A DNA stretch of 64,000 nucleotides. Origin: Kineococcus rhizosphaerae. GTDB taxonomy: Bacteria > Actinomycetota > Actinomycetes > Actinomycetales > Kineococcaceae. The stretch is from positions 186,001 to 250,000 of the forward strand of contig NZ_PVZF01000003.1 of assembly GCF_003002055.1 (NCBI RefSeq), written 5' to 3'. Both the position numbers and the translations under genes were made by a program. The notes below the pieces were generated by a model. That model did not search any database. It was given only the letters and a program-made list of their open reading frames with translations, and was not told where the DNA came from. Below, piece after piece: positions 50,608 through 58,944 of the stretch (position 1 is its first letter; the number at the start of each line of letters is the position of its first letter).

Positions 50608-51407
50608 CAGAGGATCCCGCGCCGTCCGCGCACGGCCACGACCACGACGACCGCCACGACGACCAGGAGCAGCGACATCGCCGCCGCGGCGTCGGGGTCC
50701 ACCTCGCGCTGCAGGTAGATCTCCAGCGGCAACGTGCGGGTGACGCCCTGCAGGCTCCCCGCGAACGTCAGGGTCGCCCCGAACTCCCCGAGGGCCCGCG
50801 CGAACGCGAGCACGGCGCCGGAGACGACGCCGGGCGCGACGAGCGGCAGCGTGATGCGGAACAGCACCCGCGCGGGACGGGCCCCCAGGGTCGCGGCGAC
50901 GGACTCGTAGCGCCGTCCGGCCGTGCGCAGGGTCCCCTCCAGGCTCAGCACGAGGAACGGCAGCGACACGAACGTCTGGGCGACGACGACGGCGAGGGTC
51001 GTGAACGCCACCGTGACACCCAGACCGGACAGCGTCGGACCGAGCAACCCCCTGCGCCCCAGGGCGAACAGCAGCGCCAGGCCGCCGACGACGGGCGGCA
51101 GCACGAGCGGCAGCAGGACGATCGAGCGCAGCACCCGCAACCCCGGGAAGCTGCTGCGGGCCAGCACGAGGGCCATCGGGACGCCGAGCAGCAGGCACAG
51201 CGCGGTGCTGGCCGTGGCGGTCTTCAGGCTCAGGACGAGCGCGGCCCGTGCGGAGTCGGACGTGACGAGCGGGACGAAGTGCGCCCAGTCGACCCGGGAG
51301 ACGACCCCCAGCAGGGGGACCACGAACAACGCCAGCCCCAGCGCCGCGGGGACGAACACCCAGCGCGGCAGTGCGCTCCCCTCCACCGCACCGCCGCGTC
51401 GGGTCAC
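50607..51407 (-). CDS. modB: Molybdate ABC transporter permease
   Basis: A 266-residue permease with five or six membrane segments. The EAA loop reads [20 protein letters not shown], followed by [20 protein letters not shown], the highly conserved ModB/CysT signature. GTG 51407 overlaps modA by 4 nt. The C-terminus is a long hydrophobic valine-rich helix. Confidence 0.94.
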   Translation of the reverse strand: MTRRGGAVEGSALPRWVFVPAALGLALFVVPLLGVVSRVDWAHFVPLVTSDSARAALVLSLKTATASTALCLLLGVPMALVLARSSFPGLRVLRSIVLLPLVLPPVVGGLALLFALGRRGLLGPTLSGLGVTVAFTTLAVVVAQTFVSLPFLVLSLEGTLRTAGRRYESVAATLGARPARVLFRITLPLVAPGVVSGAVLAFARALGEFGATLTFAGSLQGVTRTLPLEIYLQREVDPDAAAAMSLLLVVVAVVVVVAVRGRRGIL

Positions 51408-52189
51408 GTCGCCGGGGCGCCGAACCCGGCGTCCTCCAGGACCGACCGCCCCTGCGCGCCGGTCACGAAGGTGACGAACTCCGCGGCCAGGTCGGACTCA
51501 CGAGTGCCCTTCAGCGCCGCGATCGGGTAGGTGTTCACGGCCTCGGAGCTCTCCGGGAACTCCACCCCGGTGACCTCCTCGCCCGCGCCCGCGACGTCGG
51601 TGACGTAGACGAGCCCGGCGTCGGCCTCCCCGGAGGTGACCTTGCCCAGGACGTCGGTGACCGAGGACTCCTCGCTGACGGGGGAGATCGTGACGCCGGT
51701 CTTCTGCTCCACGGTCCTCGTCGCGGCACCGCAGGGGACCTGCGCGGCGCACACGACGACCTTCACACCGGGTTTCGCGAGGTCGGCGAAACCCCTGATG
51801 CCGGCGGGGTTCCCCGCGGGGGTTGCGATCTCCAGGACGTTGGTGGCGAAGTCGACGGGCGCCCCGGAGGTCAAGTCGGTGACCTTCGCCATGTTCTTCT
51901 CGTCGGCCGAGGCGAAGACGTCCGCGGGGGCGCCCTCGGTGATCTGGGTGGCGAGGTCGGAGGAGCCGGCGAAGGAGAACGTCACGTGCACGCCGGGGTG
52001 GGCCTGCTCGAACTCGGTGCCGATCTCGGTGAAGGTCTTCGTGAGCGAGGCGGCGGCGAACACCGTCAGCGTCGTCGTGCTCCCCGCGGAGGCCGAGGAC
52101 GTGGCCGGGGCGGCGGTGTCGGCCGACGACCCGCACGCGGTGAGCAGGGCGCCGGCGGCGACGAGGGCGAGCAGGGCGCGCGAGGTCAC
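51404..52189 (-). CDS. modA: Molybdate-binding lipoprotein
   Basis: A 261-residue periplasmic-type binding protein. Signal peptide with lipobox LLTAC (Cys near residue 20), a Ser/Thr/Ala-rich linker, then [17 protein letters not shown] and [15 protein letters not shown], which supply the two Ser residues that bind the oxyanion; [13 protein letters not shown] is the third signature. GTG 52189 overlaps the preceding regulator gene by 4 nt. Binds molybdate or tungstate. Confidence 0.94.
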   Translation of the reverse strand: MTSRALLALVAAGALLTACGSSADTAAPATSSASAGSTTTLTVFAAASLTKTFTEIGTEFEQAHPGVHVTFSFAGSSDLATQITEGAPADVFASADEKNMAKVTDLTSGAPVDFATNVLEIATPAGNPAGIRGFADLAKPGVKVVVCAAQVPCGAATRTVEQKTGVTISPVSEESSVTDVLGKVTSGEADAGLVYVTDVAGAGEEVTGVEFPESSEAVNTYPIAALKGTRESDLAAEFVTFVTGAQGRSVLEDAGFGAPAT

Positions 52190-52596
52190 GAGAGGTGCCC
52201 CTCGGGGGTCTCGACGATCACCGTCGTCGCCTTGACGACGGCGGTGGCCCGGCTGCCGGGCTCGAGCCCGAGCTCCTCGGCGGCCTCCCGGCTCATGAGG
52301 GACACGACGCGGTGCGGACCGCACTGCATCTCGACCTGGGCCATGACGCCGTCGAGGACGACGCGGGTGACGAGCCCGGCGAAGCGGTTGCGGGCCGAGC
52401 GCGCCACCCCGGTGGTGTCGGTGGCGGCCGTGGTGGCGTGCTCGACGGCGAAGCGGGCGAGGTCGGCCCCGTCGACGACCGTGCGCCCGGCGCCGTCCTT
52501 GGCGCTGGGCAGGGCCCCGGCGTCGGTCCAGCGGCGGGCGGTGTCGTCGGAGACGCCGAGCAGGTCGGCGACGTCACGGAGGCGGTACGTCGGCAC
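52186..52596 (-). CDS. HTH-TOBE molybdate-responsive regulator
   Basis: A 136-residue two-domain protein: a MerR/excisionase-like helix-turn-helix (YRLRDVADLLGVSDDTARRW) and a C-terminal TOBE/Mop domain (RFAGLVTRVVLDGVMAQVEM, ATAVVKATTVIVE) that binds molybdate. It probably senses cytoplasmic molybdate and regulates the operon it heads, taking the place of ModE. GTG 52596 follows TAGGAT by 6 nt. Overlaps modA by 4 nt. Confidence 0.9.
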   Translation of the reverse strand: MPTYRLRDVADLLGVSDDTARRWTDAGALPSAKDGAGRTVVDGADLARFAVEHATTAATDTTGVARSARNRFAGLVTRVVLDGVMAQVEMQCGPHRVVSLMSREAAEELGLEPGSRATAVVKATTVIVETPEGHLS

Positions 52597-52602
52597 AAGC
52601 GG

Positions 52603-52608
52603 ATCCTA
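52603..52608 (-). promoter_or_regulatory. Leaderless -10 box of the molybdate operon
   Basis: TAGGAT on the minus strand ends 6 nt before GTG 52596. Confidence 0.55.
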
Positions 52609-52652
52609 GCCGCAGACGCGGCGTCACGTCTGCGGACGGGCCGCAGGTGCGG

Positions 52653-53048
52653 TCAGCGAGGCGTGGTGAGGAGTTCGGCCATCTCGGGCAGGTCGAAGAC
52701 CTGCGCGACGGCGAGCCCGGACTGCCGCCCCAGGCCCGGGTCGGCGCCGGCGCCCAGCAGCGCCTCCACGACGTCGCGGGCCTGCCGGAACACCGCGGCA
52801 CCCAGGGCCGTCTGCCCCTTGTCGTTGACGCGCGAGTGGTCGGCGCCGCGCTCGAGCAGGACGCGGACGGTCTCGGGGTGCACGTGGTAGGCGGCCAGGA
52901 TCAGCAGGGTGTCCCCCACGGAGTTCGTGAGGTTCGCCGGGACACCGGCGTCGAGGCGCTCGGCCAGCGCGGCGCTCTCCCCGTCGCGGGCCAGGTCGAA
53001 CGTCTCCTGCAGGAAGCGCAGCTCGTCCTCGGTCAGGGCCTCGGTCAC
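52653..53048 (-). CDS. Ankyrin-repeat protein
   Basis: A 131-residue protein with about three ankyrin repeats (VGDTLLILAAYHVHPETVRV, KGQTALGAAVFRQARDVVEA, LLGAGADPGLGRQSGLAVAQ). In actinobacteria such single-module proteins often accompany catalases or stress enzymes; here it stands alone, 45 bp before the molybdate operon on the same strand. GTG 53048 follows TACGAT by 6 nt. Function is presumably protein binding. Confidence 0.9.
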   Translation of the reverse strand: MTEALTEDELRFLQETFDLARDGESAALAERLDAGVPANLTNSVGDTLLILAAYHVHPETVRVLLERGADHSRVNDKGQTALGAAVFRQARDVVEALLGAGADPGLGRQSGLAVAQVFDLPEMAELLTTPR

Positions 53049-53054
53049 CGCCGG

Positions 53055-53060
53055 ATCGTA
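53055..53060 (-). promoter_or_regulatory. Leaderless -10 box of the ankyrin gene
   Basis: TACGAT on the minus strand ends 6 nt before GTG 53048. Confidence 0.5.
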
Positions 53061-53103
53061 TCCGCGCGCCCTGGGGGGCTGGTGTCGGGCCGACCGGGGG
53101 CCG

Positions 53104-53123
53104 TACGGTTGCTGAACCGGTTC
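53104..53123 (+). promoter_or_regulatory. -10 box and LacI-type operator of the isomerase/oxidoreductase pair
   Basis: TACGGT (53104-53109) is a probable -10; the perfect palindrome GAACCGGTTC (53114-53123) overlaps the expected start. This CCGG-centred form is usual for LacI-family sugar regulators. No regulator gene lies next to it, so control would be from elsewhere. Confidence 0.55.
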
Positions 53124-53199
53124 GGTACACGATCGGACCCGGGACGAGGGCGTCCACGACGACGCCCGCCGACCGCCGAGAGGACGCGAAGCAGCGCTC

Positions 53200-53952
53200 A
53201 TGACGACCCTGGACCCCTCGAAGATCTCCGTGCAGCTGTACACCGTGCGCGACGCGCTCGCCGCCGACCTGGACGGCACCCTGGCCCGGCTGGCGGGCAT
53301 CGGCTTCCGCCAGGTCGAGCCGTTCGGCCTCGCCCAGCGGGCCGCCGAGCTCGCCCCGGTGCTGGCCCGGCACGGGCTGAGCGCATCCAGCGCGCACACG
53401 AGCGTCGTCGGCGCCGACCTGGACGCCGTCCTGGCCGCCGCGCGGCTCACCGGCACGACGCTCGTGGTCGACCCGCACGTCGACCGCGCCCGCTGGACGA
53501 GCACCGAGGACGTCGCCGGCGTCGCCGCCGAGCTCAACGCGGCCGCCGCGCGCGCCGCCGACGCCGGCGTGACGATCGGCTACCACAACCACGAGTTCGA
53601 GCTGGAGACGAGGATCGGGGGCCGCCCGGCCCTGGAGGTCCTCGCCGACCACCTCGACGACGCCGTGGCCCTCGAGGTCGACACCTACTGGGCCGTCGTC
53701 GGCGGTGTCGACGTCCCCGAGCTGCTGGGCCGCCTCGGCTCGCGCGTCAAGGCCGTCCACCTCAAGGACGGCGACGGCTCGCGCGACAACACCAAGCAGG
53801 TCGCCTTCGGCACCGGCGACGTGGACGTCACCTCGATCCTGGCCGCCTCCGCCGGCGTCGACCTGGGCGTCGTCGAGCTCGACGACACCACGGGCGACAT
53901 GTGGGCGGCCGTCGAGGACAGCTACGCCAACCTCGTGAAGGCCCTGTCGTGA
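53200..53952 (+). CDS. Sugar phosphate isomerase/epimerase (xylose-isomerase-like TIM barrel)
   Basis: A 250-residue TIM-barrel enzyme of the AP-endonuclease-2 superfamily. Metal ligands are suggested by Glu in IGYHNHEFELE, Asp in ALEVDTYWAVVGG, His in VKAVHLKDGDG and Glu in LGVVELDDT. Such proteins isomerise or epimerise sugars, inositols or their keto derivatives. ATG at 53200; the ribosome binding site is weak. It overlaps the following oxidoreductase by 4 nt, and the pair is probably a sugar or inositol catabolic module under a LacI-type regulator. Confidence 0.9.
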   Translation: MTTLDPSKISVQLYTVRDALAADLDGTLARLAGIGFRQVEPFGLAQRAAELAPVLARHGLSASSAHTSVVGADLDAVLAAARLTGTTLVVDPHVDRARWTSTEDVAGVAAELNAAAARAADAGVTIGYHNHEFELETRIGGRPALEVLADHLDDAVALEVDTYWAVVGGVDVPELLGRLGSRVKAVHLKDGDGSRDNTKQVAFGTGDVDVTSILAASAGVDLGVVELDDTTGDMWAAVEDSYANLVKALS

Positions 53953-55058
53953 CCGGGCGCTCGGGGCCCGTCGGCATCGGCATCGTCGGCGCCGGCGTCA
54001 TCAGCGGCACCTACCTGGAGAACCTGACGTCGTTCCCGGACGTGCGGGTCCACGCCGTCGGCGACCTGTTCCCCGAGGCCGCCGCGGCGCGCGCGCAGGA
54101 GCACGGCGTCCCGGTCCACGGCGGGATCGACGCCGTCCTGGGCCACGAGGACGTCGAGATCGTCATCAACCTGACGATCCCGGCCGCGCACGTCGAGGTC
54201 TCGCTCGCCGCGATCTCGGCGGGCAAGCACGTCTGGTCCGAGAAGCCCGTCGCCCTCGACCGCGAAGGGGGCCGGCAGCTGCTGGGTGCCGCCGACGCCG
54301 CGGGCGTCCGGCTGGGCTGCGCACCGGACACCTTCCTCGGCACCGGTCTGCAGACGGCCCTGAAGGCGCTGCGGCGCGGCGACATCGGTGAGCCGCTGAC
54401 CGCGCTGACCCTCATGCAGTCCCCCGGCCCGGAGTCCTGGCACCCCAACCCCGCGTTCCTGTTCCAGACCGGCGCCGGTCCGCTGTTCGACATCGGCCCC
54501 TACTACCTGACGACGCTCGTGCAGGCGTTCGGGCCGGTCTCGTCCGTGGCGGCGATCGCCTCGAAGTCCAGGGAGCAGCGCACCATCGGCTCCGGGCCCC
54601 GGGCCGGGGAGGTGTTCGACGTCACCGTCCCCACGCACGTCAGCGCCCTGGCCCGGTTCGCGGGCGGTCAGAGCTCCCAGAGCACCTTCAGCTTCGACTC
54701 CCCGCTGCCGCGGCACGGCTTCGTCGAGATCACCGGGACGGAGGCGACCCTGGCGCTGCCGGACCCCAACGACTTCGACGGCGACCTGTCGATCCGCCGC
54801 CGCGGGTCCGAGGACTGGGAGCTGCTGGCCTCGACCAAGGCCCTGTCGACCCGCGGGACGGGGGTCCTGGAGATGGCCCGCGCCCTGCGCGCCGGCCGCC
54901 CGCACCGCGTGCAGGGGGCGCTGGCCCACCACGTCGTCGACGTCATGACGTCCATCGCCGAGTCCGCGGAGAGCGAGGCGTTCGTGCCCGTCACGAGCAC
55001 CGTCGAGGCGGCCGAGCTGCTGCCGGACGACTGGGACCCGACGGCGCGCACCGTCTGA
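53949..55058 (+). CDS. Gfo/Idh/MocA-family NAD(P)-dependent oxidoreductase
   Basis: A 369-residue dehydrogenase with the N-terminal Rossmann motif VGIGIVGAGVISGTYLENL, the catalytic EKPVAL block (Lys) near residue 98 and the C-terminal domain with FDIGPYYLTTLVQAFGPV. It probably oxidises a sugar, sugar acid or cyclitol handled by the coupled isomerase. GTG 53949 overlaps the isomerase stop (GTGA). A terminator hairpin follows 24 bp after the stop. Confidence 0.92.
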   Translation: MTGRSGPVGIGIVGAGVISGTYLENLTSFPDVRVHAVGDLFPEAAAARAQEHGVPVHGGIDAVLGHEDVEIVINLTIPAAHVEVSLAAISAGKHVWSEKPVALDREGGRQLLGAADAAGVRLGCAPDTFLGTGLQTALKALRRGDIGEPLTALTLMQSPGPESWHPNPAFLFQTGAGPLFDIGPYYLTTLVQAFGPVSSVAAIASKSREQRTIGSGPRAGEVFDVTVPTHVSALARFAGGQSSQSTFSFDSPLPRHGFVEITGTEATLALPDPNDFDGDLSIRRRGSEDWELLASTKALSTRGTGVLEMARALRAGRPHRVQGALAHHVVDVMTSIAESAESEAFVPVTSTVEAAELLPDDWDPTARTV

Positions 55059-55082
55059 GCCCGGCCCGCGCCCGGATCGTCG

Positions 55083-55113
55083 GCCCCCGCTGCCGTTCAC
55101 CGGCAGCGGGGGC
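55083..55113 (+). terminator. Hairpin terminator after the oxidoreductase gene
   Basis: A perfect 13-bp GC-rich stem (55083-55095 with 55101-55113) with a 5-nt loop. No T-tract follows. Confidence 0.75.
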
Positions 55114-55242
55114 AACGACCACCCGGCCTGCTCGGTTCCGCACCTGCGCCCGAGGTCCGCCGAGCGGCTGATCCCGGCCCGGACGGGTCATCCTCTGGGC
55201 TGATCTCCAGCCGCCCTCGTCCTCGGGCGCCGGATCGGGACT

Positions 55243-55248
55243 TACCCT
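55243..55248 (+). promoter_or_regulatory. Leaderless -10 box of the first dedA-like gene
   Basis: TACCCT ends 6 nt before GTG 55255. Confidence 0.5.
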
Positions 55249-55254
55249 GTCCAC

Positions 55255-55974
55255 GTGTCCTTCCTCGCCGAGTTCTCGGCCGCGCTGACGTCCTCCGCAC
55301 CGTCCGCCGTCCCCGCGCTCCTGCCGGACTGGGCCAGCCCCGAGACCTTCCTCGACAGCCTCGGCGCCGCCGCGCTGTGGGTCTCGATCGCGATCGTGTT
55401 CGTCGAGTGCGGGCTGTTCATGTTCTTCCTGCCCGGCGACTCCCTGCTGTTCACCGTGGGCCTGTTCACCCACTCCGGCATCCTCAAGGACCCGCTGTGG
55501 GTGTCGTGCCTGCTGCTGTCGGTCGCGGCGTTCCTGGGCAACGCGGCCGGCTACGAGATCGGCCGCAAGGCGGGGCCGGCCCTGTTCGACCGCCCCAACT
55601 CCAAGATCCTCACGCCCAAGCGCATCAAGCAGACCCGCGAGTTCTTCGAGAAGTACGGTGCCCGCGCCATCATCCTGGCCCGCTTCGTGCCCGTCGTGCG
55701 CACCTTCATCACCCTCGCCGCGGGCGCGGGCGCGATGCCGCGCCGCGTCTTCCTGACCTTCTCGGCGATCGGGGCGGTGGCCTGGGCCAGCGGCATCACC
55801 CTCCTCGGGTACGCCCTGGGCAGCGTCTCGCTCATCCGCGACAACCTCGAGCTCGGGCTGCTGCTGCTGGTCGTCCTGTCCCTCATCCCGGTGGGCATCG
55901 AGTACCTGCGCGGCCGGGCCAAGGAGCGCAAGCAGGCCGCGGTCGAGCCCCAGACCCCCGAGCGCCAGCACTGA
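55255..55974 (+). CDS. DedA/SNARE-associated (VTT domain) membrane protein
   Basis: A 239-residue polytopic protein of the DedA family, which includes flippases for undecaprenyl phosphate and other lipids. Family motifs: FVECGLFMFFLPGDSLLFT, AGYEIGRKAG and the ARFVPVVRTFITLAAGAGAM block, with the conserved acidic and Arg residues needed for function. GTG at 55255 behind TACCCT. The short basic tail is cytoplasmic. A second DedA gene follows one gene downstream. Confidence 0.93.
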   Translation: MSFLAEFSAALTSSAPSAVPALLPDWASPETFLDSLGAAALWVSIAIVFVECGLFMFFLPGDSLLFTVGLFTHSGILKDPLWVSCLLLSVAAFLGNAAGYEIGRKAGPALFDRPNSKILTPKRIKQTREFFEKYGARAIILARFVPVVRTFITLAAGAGAMPRRVFLTFSAIGAVAWASGITLLGYALGSVSLIRDNLELGLLLLVVLSLIPVGIEYLRGRAKERKQAAVEPQTPERQH

Positions 55975-55998
55975 CCAGCCCCCGGGCAGGATGACCCG

Positions 55999-56412
55999 GT
56001 GGCCCGTACGCGTCTGCTCCTGTCCCTGCGCTGGGGCGACATGGACGCCTACCGCCACGTGAACAACGTCGAGCTCCTGCGGCTGCTCGAGGAGGCCCGC
56101 GTCCGGGCCTTCGGCATCGCCGCCCCCGACGGCTCGGCGCCCATGCTCGCCACGGGCATGGTCGTGGCCAAGCACACCGTCGAGTACCTGCGGCCCCTGG
56201 ACTACCGGCTCGCCCCGATCGCGGTCGACCTGTGGGTCGGGCGGGTCGGCGGGGCCAGCTTCGAGGTCGACTACGAGGTCGTCGAACCCGACGAGGCCTC
56301 GGCCGTGTACGTGAAGGCCTCCACGGTCTGCGTGGCCTACGACTTCGACGCCGCCCGCCCGCGGCGCCTCGGCGAGGACGAGCGGGCCCGGCTGGCGGGC
56401 CTGGCGGGCTGA
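55999..56412 (+). CDS. Acyl-CoA thioesterase (4HBT hot-dog fold)
   Basis: A 137-residue hot-dog thioesterase. LRWGDMDAYRHVNNVELLRL contains the catalytic Asp in the WGDMDAYRHVNN motif of the YbgC/FadM-like branch. It would cleave an acyl-CoA thioester. GTG 55999 follows CAGGAT by 6 nt. It lies between two DedA genes, 25 and 35 bp away, so a role in membrane lipid turnover is possible. Confidence 0.9.
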   Translation: MARTRLLLSLRWGDMDAYRHVNNVELLRLLEEARVRAFGIAAPDGSAPMLATGMVVAKHTVEYLRPLDYRLAPIAVDLWVGRVGGASFEVDYEVVEPDEASAVYVKASTVCVAYDFDAARPRRLGEDERARLAGLAG

Positions 56413-56446
56413 GGGTCGCCTTCCCCGCTTCTGGGATGATCGGGAC

Positions 56447-57067
56447 GTGTCCGACTGGCTGGCCCACCTCGCCGACCCCCAGCTCGAGGACCTCGGCGCG
56501 CTCGGGCTGTACGCCCTCGTCTTCGGGATCGTCTTCGCCGAGACGGGCACCCTCGTCGGCTTCTGGCTTCCCGGCAGCAGCGTCCTGTTCACCGCGGGCC
56601 TGCTGGCCGGCCGGGACTCCTCGACGCTGTCGCTGCCGGTCCTCGTCGTCGGGGTGACGCTCGCGGCCGTCCTGGGCGACACCGTCGGGTACTGGTCCGG
56701 GCGCCGCCTGGGCCGGCCGTGGCTGCAGCGGCGCGCCGGGCGGGCCGCCGCCCACCTGCCCAAGGCCGAGGCATTCTACCTCAAGTACGGCTGGTTCGCG
56801 GTCGTGGCGTGCCGGTTCATCCCGTGGCTGCGCGCCTTCACGCCGATCATCGCGGGGACGGCCGCGATGCCGTACGCGAAGTTCTTCTCCGCCAACGTCG
56901 TCGGCGCACTGTGCTGGGGCGCGCTGCTCGTGCTCGCCGGCTACGCGGCCGACTCCCTGCCCTGGGTCCGCACCGTCGCCTACTCGATCGCCGGGGTCGC
57001 GATCCTCGCTTCGATCGTCGTCCCGATCGTGTCGTGGGTCCGCCGGCGGCGGTCCGCGCGCGCGTGA
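56447..57067 (+). CDS. Second DedA/SNARE-associated membrane protein
   Basis: A 206-residue DedA-family protein: FAETGTLVGFWLPGSSVLFT, GDTVGYWSGRRLG and ACRFIPWLRAFTPIIAGTAA. It is about one third diverged from the first copy in the motifs and lacks its N-terminal extension. GTG 56447 follows GATGAT by 6 nt. Its 3' end overlaps the YigZ gene by 4 nt. Confidence 0.93.
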   Translation: MSDWLAHLADPQLEDLGALGLYALVFGIVFAETGTLVGFWLPGSSVLFTAGLLAGRDSSTLSLPVLVVGVTLAAVLGDTVGYWSGRRLGRPWLQRRAGRAAAHLPKAEAFYLKYGWFAVVACRFIPWLRAFTPIIAGTAAMPYAKFFSANVVGALCWGALLVLAGYAADSLPWVRTVAYSIAGVAILASIVVPIVSWVRRRRSARA

Positions 57068-57690
57068 GGGAGCCGCTGCCCGTCCCGGCCCGCGGGGTGC
57101 GGACCGAGCTCGTCGTGGAACGGTCCCGGTTCCTCACGACCCTCGAACCCGTGTCCGGCGCGGGGGACGTGGACGCCGTCGTGGCCCGCGTCCGCGAGGA
57201 GTTCGGCGACGCCCGCCACCACTGCACCGCGTCGGTGCTCGGCGAGGACGGCGGGCAGCAGCGGTCCGGCGACGACGGCGAACCCGCCGGGACGGCCGGC
57301 GCGCCCATGCTCGCGGCGCTGAACGGGGCCGGGGTGACGGGCGTTGTGACGGTGGTGACGCGGTACTTCGGCGGAGTGCTGCTCGGGACCGGTGGGCTCG
57401 TGCGCGCCTACGGCGGCTCGGTGAGCGCGGCCCTGGCCGAGGCCGGCGTCGTGCGGCGCCGGTGGGTGGACCTCCTGGCCGTCCGCGCACCCCTCGCCGA
57501 CGGTGGACGGGTCGAGGCGGCGCTGCGGCGCACCCGCGCCGTGGAGGACGTGCAGTGGGCCGCCGACGGCTGGCGGGCCGTCGTCGCCGCCCCCGTGGAC
57601 GGTCGGGACGCGCTGGCGGCCGAGCTGGCCGCCGCAGGTCTGCCCGCCACCCTGGAACCCCTCGGCCGCGCCGTCCGCCCCTCCCCGTGA
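57064..57690 (+). CDS. YigZ/IMPACT family protein
   Basis: A 208-residue protein with the UPF0029 signatures ASVLGEDGGQQRSGDDGEPA through TAGAPML, and VVTRYFGGVLLGTGGLVRAY, followed by the C-terminal DUF1949 domain. Bacterial YigZ is linked to ribosome or translation stress by structure only; function is unclear. GTG 57064 overlaps the DedA stop. The stop codon lies within the left arm of the inverted repeat at 57687. Confidence 0.9.
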   Translation: MREPLPVPARGVRTELVVERSRFLTTLEPVSGAGDVDAVVARVREEFGDARHHCTASVLGEDGGQQRSGDDGEPAGTAGAPMLAALNGAGVTGVVTVVTRYFGGVLLGTGGLVRAYGGSVSAALAEAGVVRRRWVDLLAVRAPLADGGRVEAALRRTRAVEDVQWAADGWRAVVAAPVDGRDALAAELAAAGLPATLEPLGRAVRPSP

Positions 57691-57758
57691 TCAAGGACTC
57701 CCCCACCGCGATCAAGGAACTGGACGTCCTTGATCGCGGCGGGGGAGTCCTTGATCAC
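57687..57758. repeat. 32-bp inverted repeat spanning both convergent stop codons
   Basis: Arms 57687-57718 and 57727-57758 match at 31 of 32 positions with an 8-nt loop. Each arm contains two copies of a TGATCAAGGA-like unit. The YigZ stop lies at the outer edge of the left arm (57688-57690) and the methyltransferase stop at that of the right arm (57755-57757). It can act as a bidirectional terminator or be a REP-like element. Confidence 0.85.
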
Positions 57759-58573
57759 GGAGGGAGGTGGGCGACCGTGAGGCGGACGGCGACGGTGACG
57801 TCGACCGCCTCGGGGACCGCGTCGAGCCGTTCGCGCAGCGCCGCCTCGTCGGTGTGGAAGGCGCTGGGGCCCATGAGCACCAGCGCCCGCAGGTCGGGGC
57901 GGGTGAACGTCCGGGTGAACCGCAGCTCGTCCTCGGCGGCGATGGCGAACGCAGCGAGGTCGGCGTGCAGCCGCTCGGCCTTGCCCTCCTCGACGCCGAC
58001 CATCCCCAGCGGCCCGCGGACCTCCTCGAGGTGCTCGGGCAGGGGCGTGACCACGACCCACGAGCCGCCGGGGCGCAGGACCCGCGCGACCTCCGCGGCG
58101 CCCCGCGGGGCGAAGACCGTCGTCACGAGGTCCGCCGAGGCGTCTGCGAACGGCAGCCCGCGCCACACGTCACCGCCGACGGCCGCGACCCGCGGGTGGG
58201 CGCGGGCGGCCCGCTTCAGCGCCGGGGTCGACGGTTCGAGGACGACCCCGCGACCGCCCGTGCGCTCCACGACGGCCGCCAGGTAGTACCCCGTCCCGCC
58301 CCCGACGTCGACGACGAGCCCGGGCACGGCCCGGTCCGCGAGCGCCGCGGCGACGGGCGCGTAGTGGCCGGCGCCGAGGAACTGATCGCGGGCGGCGACC
58401 ATGCCGGGGGTGTCGCCGGTGGCCCGGCTGCCGACGGCGAGGTTGACGTAGCCCTGGCGGGCGAGGTCGAAGCGGTGCCCGGCGGCGCACCCGAGCGTGC
58501 GGTCGGCCAGGTCCAGGCCCTGCGCGCACACGGGGCAGCGCAGCGCGGGCAGGACCTCGGCGAGGGCGGTCAG
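57755..58573 (-). CDS. RlmA/TlrB-like 23S rRNA (guanine-N1) methyltransferase
   Basis: A 272-residue SAM-dependent methyltransferase. It has an N-terminal zinc finger of the RlmA kind, Cys13, Cys16, Cys29 and His33 (LRCPVC, then GCAAGHRFDLARQGYVNL), and a Rossmann domain with VVDVGGGTGYYLAAVV. The only start that keeps the whole zinc finger is CTG at 58573, which overlaps the upstream stop as CTGA; the nearest GTG (58531) would delete two of the ligands. Family members methylate G745 or G748 in hairpin 35 of 23S rRNA; TlrB types give tylosin resistance. Coupled to the LemA-like gene. Confidence 0.85.
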   Translation of the reverse strand: MTALAEVLPALRCPVCAQGLDLADRTLGCAAGHRFDLARQGYVNLAVGSRATGDTPGMVAARDQFLGAGHYAPVAAALADRAVPGLVVDVGGGTGYYLAAVVERTGGRGVVLEPSTPALKRAARAHPRVAAVGGDVWRGLPFADASADLVTTVFAPRGAAEVARVLRPGGSWVVVTPLPEHLEEVRGPLGMVGVEEGKAERLHADLAAFAIAAEDELRFTRTFTRPDLRALVLMGPSAFHTDEAALRERLDAVPEAVDVTVAVRLTVAHLPP

Positions 58574-58944
58574 TTCTCCGCCGCGGCGCCGAGGGGGTGC
58601 AGGCCGGAGACGGCGCCGACCCAGGAGGCGGGGACGGCGTGCAGCTTGGCGTCGTAGGCGCGCACGGCCGCGGCGTGGAACGCGACGTCCCCGGCGAGGC
58701 GGTGCTCGGCGTCGGCGAGGGCCTTGACGGTCTGCGGGTCGGGTTCGACGTCGGAGGCCTGCTGGGAGGAGACGTGCGCGGCGAGGTCCGCGAGGCGGCT
58801 GCGGCGCTGGTCGGCCAGGGCCCCGGCCTCGACGGCGAGGTCGCGCATGCGCACGAGGGCGGCGCGGGTGGAGACGGCGTACAGCGCGACGACGAGCACG
58901 AGCAGGACGACGACGATCAGGACGACGGTCCCGGCGGCGCCCAT
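58570..58944 (-). CDS. LemA-like membrane-anchored protein
   Basis: A 124-residue protein: one N-terminal membrane helix (VVLIVVVLLVLVVALYAV) and a coiled helical domain (TRAALVRMRDLAVEAGALAD, QRRSRLADLAAHVSSQ) resembling the start of LemA proteins, though shorter than the usual 180-200 residues. Function unknown; may be a membrane scaffold. ATG 58944 overlaps pyrE by one base, and its stop overlaps the methyltransferase start, giving a three-gene coupled unit. Confidence 0.65.
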   Translation of the reverse strand: MGAAGTVVLIVVVLLVLVVALYAVSTRAALVRMRDLAVEAGALADQRRSRLADLAAHVSSQQASDVEPDPQTVKALADAEHRLAGDVAFHAAAVRAYDAKLHAVPASWVGAVSGLHPLGAAAEN

